In this document: one piece after another, positions 62,193-64,000 of the stretch
Layout of the letters: the number at the start of each line of letters is the position of its first letter
How positions within the stretch are numbered: position 1 is the stretch's first letter
Source of the DNA: Allocoprococcus comes
Lineage (GTDB): Bacteria > Bacillota > Clostridia > Lachnospirales > Lachnospiraceae
Assembly: GCF_013300725.1 (NCBI RefSeq)
Contig: NZ_JAAIMM010000001.1
Location: 180,795 to 244,794, forward strand
Length of the DNA: 64,000 nucleotides
Reading direction: 5' to 3'
The notes under the pieces: generated by a model
Seen by the model: the letters and a program-made list of their open reading frames with translations, nothing else
Database searches by the model: none
Told to the model about the DNA's origin: nothing
Position numbers and translations under genes: made by a program

Positions 62193-63185
62193 ATGAAAAC
62201 ATATATATACAGAGGTGGGTTTCCGATTGTAGAAAAAAGTGGTGTCGGAAAAGCGATCGAGCATCAGGAGAAAATGTTGAATGCAGTACAGGCACCGCGT
62301 GCAGCCAGGTGGAAAGAAGCAACCGTGGTTCATATGAATACAGTTTTTCCGGATTCAGTGATTGCGGCCTTTATAGCAAAAATGCAGAAGAAAAAAGTGA
62401 TTTATTATGGGCATTCTACAATGGAGGATTTTAAAAATTCCTTTATTGGTTCTAATCTTGCAGCGCCGATTTTTAAAAAATGGATCTGCTTTTGTTATAA
62501 TTTGGGTGATGTTATTGTGACGCCAACCGAGTATTCCAGAAAACTGTTGGAAGGGTATGGACTGAAACGAAAAATTTATTCGATTACTAATGGTGTGGAT
62601 ACAGAATTTTTCAAACCTGATCCAGAGGGGAGAAGACGATTCCGTGCAAAATATCAGCTACCGGAAGAGCAGAAGGTTGTGATATCTGTGGGACATTTGA
62701 TTGGAAGAAAAGGAATTCTGGATTTTCTTGAACTGGCCAGAATGATGCCAAAAGTACAGTTTATCTGGTTTGGAGGCGGCAATGAAAGCCTGGTGACAGC
62801 AGAAATCAAAGAGGCGATATCAAAGAAACCGGATAATGTATTGTTTGCAGGATTCGTAAAGTCTGATGAACTGCGTGATGCATATTGTGGGGCGGACGTG
62901 TTTTCGTTTATGAGTTATGAGGAAACGGAAGGAATCGTTGTTTTAGAAGCGCTTGCCTGTGAAATTCCGACAATAGTAAGAAACATTCCTGTGTATGAAG
63001 GATGGCTTGAAGATGAAAAACAGGTATATAAAGCAGAGACAATAAAAGAGTTTCAGGAAAAGATAACTGCGATTTTCAGTCAGGATGTTCGTTTGATGAA
63101 AAAGGAAGAACGGGAAATTGCTTGTAATAAAAGTCTTGGAAAAGTTGGAGAACGATTGCTGAGGCTATATTTTGAAATGGAATAA
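62193..63185 (+). CDS. GT4-family glycosyltransferase (second glycolipid enzyme)
   Basis: The 330-residue protein begins MKTYIYRGGFPIVEKSGVGK and shows TPTEYSRKLLEGYGL (about 110-124), ISVGHLIGRKGILDFLELA (about 163-181) and EETEGIVVLEALACEIPTIV (about 243-262) of the GT4 family. Its start resembles the CpoA group, which adds a second hexose to monoglucosyldiacylglycerol in streptococci. The ATG at 62193 is preferred to a far-upstream start inside the TVP38 gene. The pathway assignment rests on the neighbouring GT4 gene. Confidence 0.78.
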   Translation: MKTYIYRGGFPIVEKSGVGKAIEHQEKMLNAVQAPRAARWKEATVVHMNTVFPDSVIAAFIAKMQKKKVIYYGHSTMEDFKNSFIGSNLAAPIFKKWICFCYNLGDVIVTPTEYSRKLLEGYGLKRKIYSITNGVDTEFFKPDPEGRRRFRAKYQLPEEQKVVISVGHLIGRKGILDFLELARMMPKVQFIWFGGGNESLVTAEIKEAISKKPDNVLFAGFVKSDELRDAYCGADVFSFMSYEETEGIVVLEALACEIPTIVRNIPVYEGWLEDEKQVYKAETIKEFQEKITAIFSQDVRLMKKEEREIACNKSLGKVGERLLRLYFEME

Positions 63186-63458
63186 GGGACGTTCAGCAGT
63201 AGAGAATTATAATTTACCATTATAATTTACAGGGATATTGATTAAAAAGGAAATTGAACAGGGACGTTCAGCCGCGCCATTCGCAAAAGCATGCCTGCGG
63301 CACTTGTCGCTGCTGCGCAGCTATTTTGCTCATAGAGTGGCGCTCATCTCATCCGTATAATCAGCCGTCTTTTCATGTGAGCATGAAATCCGTCTGACTA
63401 TACGGATGGCTGAACTGATGTCAGAATATTCTGAATTGCGCAAAATATAAAAACAACA
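63186..63458 (+). other. Gene-free spacer with direct and inverted repeats
   Basis: The stretch contains no coding sequence. A 12-bp direct repeat GGGACGTTCAGC occurs at 63186-63197 and 63261-63272, and the second copy starts the palindromic element listed separately. The remainder is A/T-rich DNA leading to the rRNA promoters. Confidence 0.6.
63266..63415 (+). repeat. 150-bp nested palindromic element
   Basis: Ends GTTCAGCC (63266-63273) and GGCTGAAC (63408-63415) are inverted copies. Inside, GCGCCA (63274-63279) pairs with TGGCGC (63338-63343), and a long imperfect palindrome spans 63350-63377 against 63382-63408 (CATCCGTATA...TATACGGATG). No reading frame is present. It lies between the glycolipid operon and the rRNA operon and resembles a folded repeat element. 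Confidence 0.65.
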
Positions 63459-63487
63459 TTGACAATTCCAAAAAGACGTGGTAAGAT
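63459..63487 (+). promoter_or_regulatory. rRNA operon promoter P1
   Basis: TTGACA (63459-63464), 17-nt spacer, TAAGAT (63482-63487). Confidence 0.75.
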
Positions 63488-63646
63488 ACCATTTGTTCGC
63501 TGGTCGAGACAGAGACTAAGGAGTGGCATGCAGAGGCAGAGCGGATGAAAAATAAAAAGTTTTGCATAAAAATTTGAGCATGAGTATGGGAATATTCAGA
63601 CGAAAACTTTGAAAAAAGTAAATTGCAAAAAGAAATCAAAAAGCTG

Positions 63647-63675
63647 TTGACAAGCTGAAAAGAATATGCTATTCT
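63647..63675 (+). promoter_or_regulatory. rRNA operon promoter P2
   Basis: TTGACA (63647-63652), 17-nt spacer, TATTCT (63670-63675). An AACTGTCGCGTGA sequence lies just downstream, similar to that after P3. Confidence 0.75.
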
Positions 63676-63733
63676 AAATAAACTGTCGCGTGAGGAACTG
63701 CTTCACAACAGCAAAAAAGAAATAAAAAAGTTG

Positions 63734-63762
63734 TTGACAAATACGAAACGCTTTGATATAAT
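63734..63762 (+). promoter_or_regulatory. rRNA operon promoter P3
   Basis: Perfect consensus TTGACA (63734-63739) and TATAAT (63757-63762) with a 17-nt spacer. It is about 180 nt before the 16S start. The transcribed leader contains TTCTTTAAAGAG (63838-63850 region), a box A-like antitermination sequence. Confidence 0.88.
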
Positions 63763-63942
63763 GTAAAAGCTGTCGCATGAAACGGCAACAACAAAAAAGA
63801 ACATTGATAACTGAACAATAGACAACAAACCCTGAAAATTCTTTAAAGAGATTTTTCAAGAACGGACATCGAAAGATGTCAAACCAGAACAGTAAACAGG
63901 AACGAAATTGCTAGCAGTGATTTTGAACTGGATACAAACACT

Positions 63943-64000
<58 letters not shown>

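Overview
The window looks like a chromosomal segment of a spore-forming, anaerobic, gut-type Lachnospiraceae (Firmicutes, Clostridia). This rests on the first ~58 nt of a 16S rRNA at the right end, Clostridia-style sporulation genes (alpha/beta SASP, spoIIAA-spoIIAB-sigF, spoVAA to spoVAE), strong AGGAGG ribosome binding sites, a T-box leader and the general gene content. The species cannot be named from the sequence alone. Nearly all genes are on the + strand, pointing toward the rRNA operon. No CRISPR array, phage, transposase or tRNA gene was seen. || Layout: 1-2.4 kb holds envelope and small genes (DUF4097 protein, PspC protein, SASP, WecG/TagA-type glycosyltransferase). 2.5-7.7 kb holds a CdaR/PucR regulator followed by the division and cell-wall hydrolysis module ftsE-ftsX, a coiled-coil M23 endopeptidase and a CtpA-type S41 protease. 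7.8-11.2 kb is pyrF-pyrK-pyrD-pyrE (late pyrimidine synthesis). It is followed by a 50-aa membrane protein, VanZ, a DUF6142-like protein and a long M29 aminopeptidase relative. 14.3-17.9 kb is purE-purM-purN-purD. 18.0-21.0 kb is a T-box leader with a readable GUA specifier and valS. 21.1-26.3 kb holds an LTA-synthase-like sulfatase, folC, a 44-aa protein and a TPR protein. 26.5-31.2 kb is the forespore operon spoIIAA-spoIIAB-sigF, a 60-aa membrane protein and spoVAA-AB-AC-AD-AE. 31.3-39.1 kb holds a Na/Pi cotransporter, an alpha/beta hydrolase, a cluster of three zinc-ribbon proteins (one an ECF sigma factor fused to a membrane anchor and an outside domain) and a short PsuG-like glycosidase. 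|| 39.2-46.4 kb is a transporter island: DUF4418 (minus strand), a NitT/TauT-like ABC importer, a MacB/LolD-like ABC pair, a DUF401 permease and a lipoprotein remnant. 46.5-53.9 kb is visibly richer in A+T and encodes a likely fructosamine (Amadori product) utilisation operon: GntR regulator, PfkB kinase, sugar-type ABC importer lacking its own ATPase, FrlC-like epimerase, FrlB-like SIS deglycase and a YesL-type membrane protein. The regulator and the operon share an 11-bp upstream motif. 53.9-58.7 kb (minus strand) carries two adjacent YhgE/Pip membrane proteins. 59.1-63.2 kb holds an M20 amidohydrolase and a glycosyltransferase / TVP38 / glycosyltransferase set that fits glycolipid synthesis. 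The last 0.75 kb holds a ~150-bp nested palindromic element and three tandem consensus-like promoters leading into 16S rRNA. || The least explained parts are the zinc-ribbon/tethered-sigma cluster with a candidate ECF-type promoter, the DUF4418 transporter island, the palindromic intergenic elements, and several tiny genes with good ribosome binding sites. Product calls come from reading translated sequence and recognising family motifs; no database search was possible.
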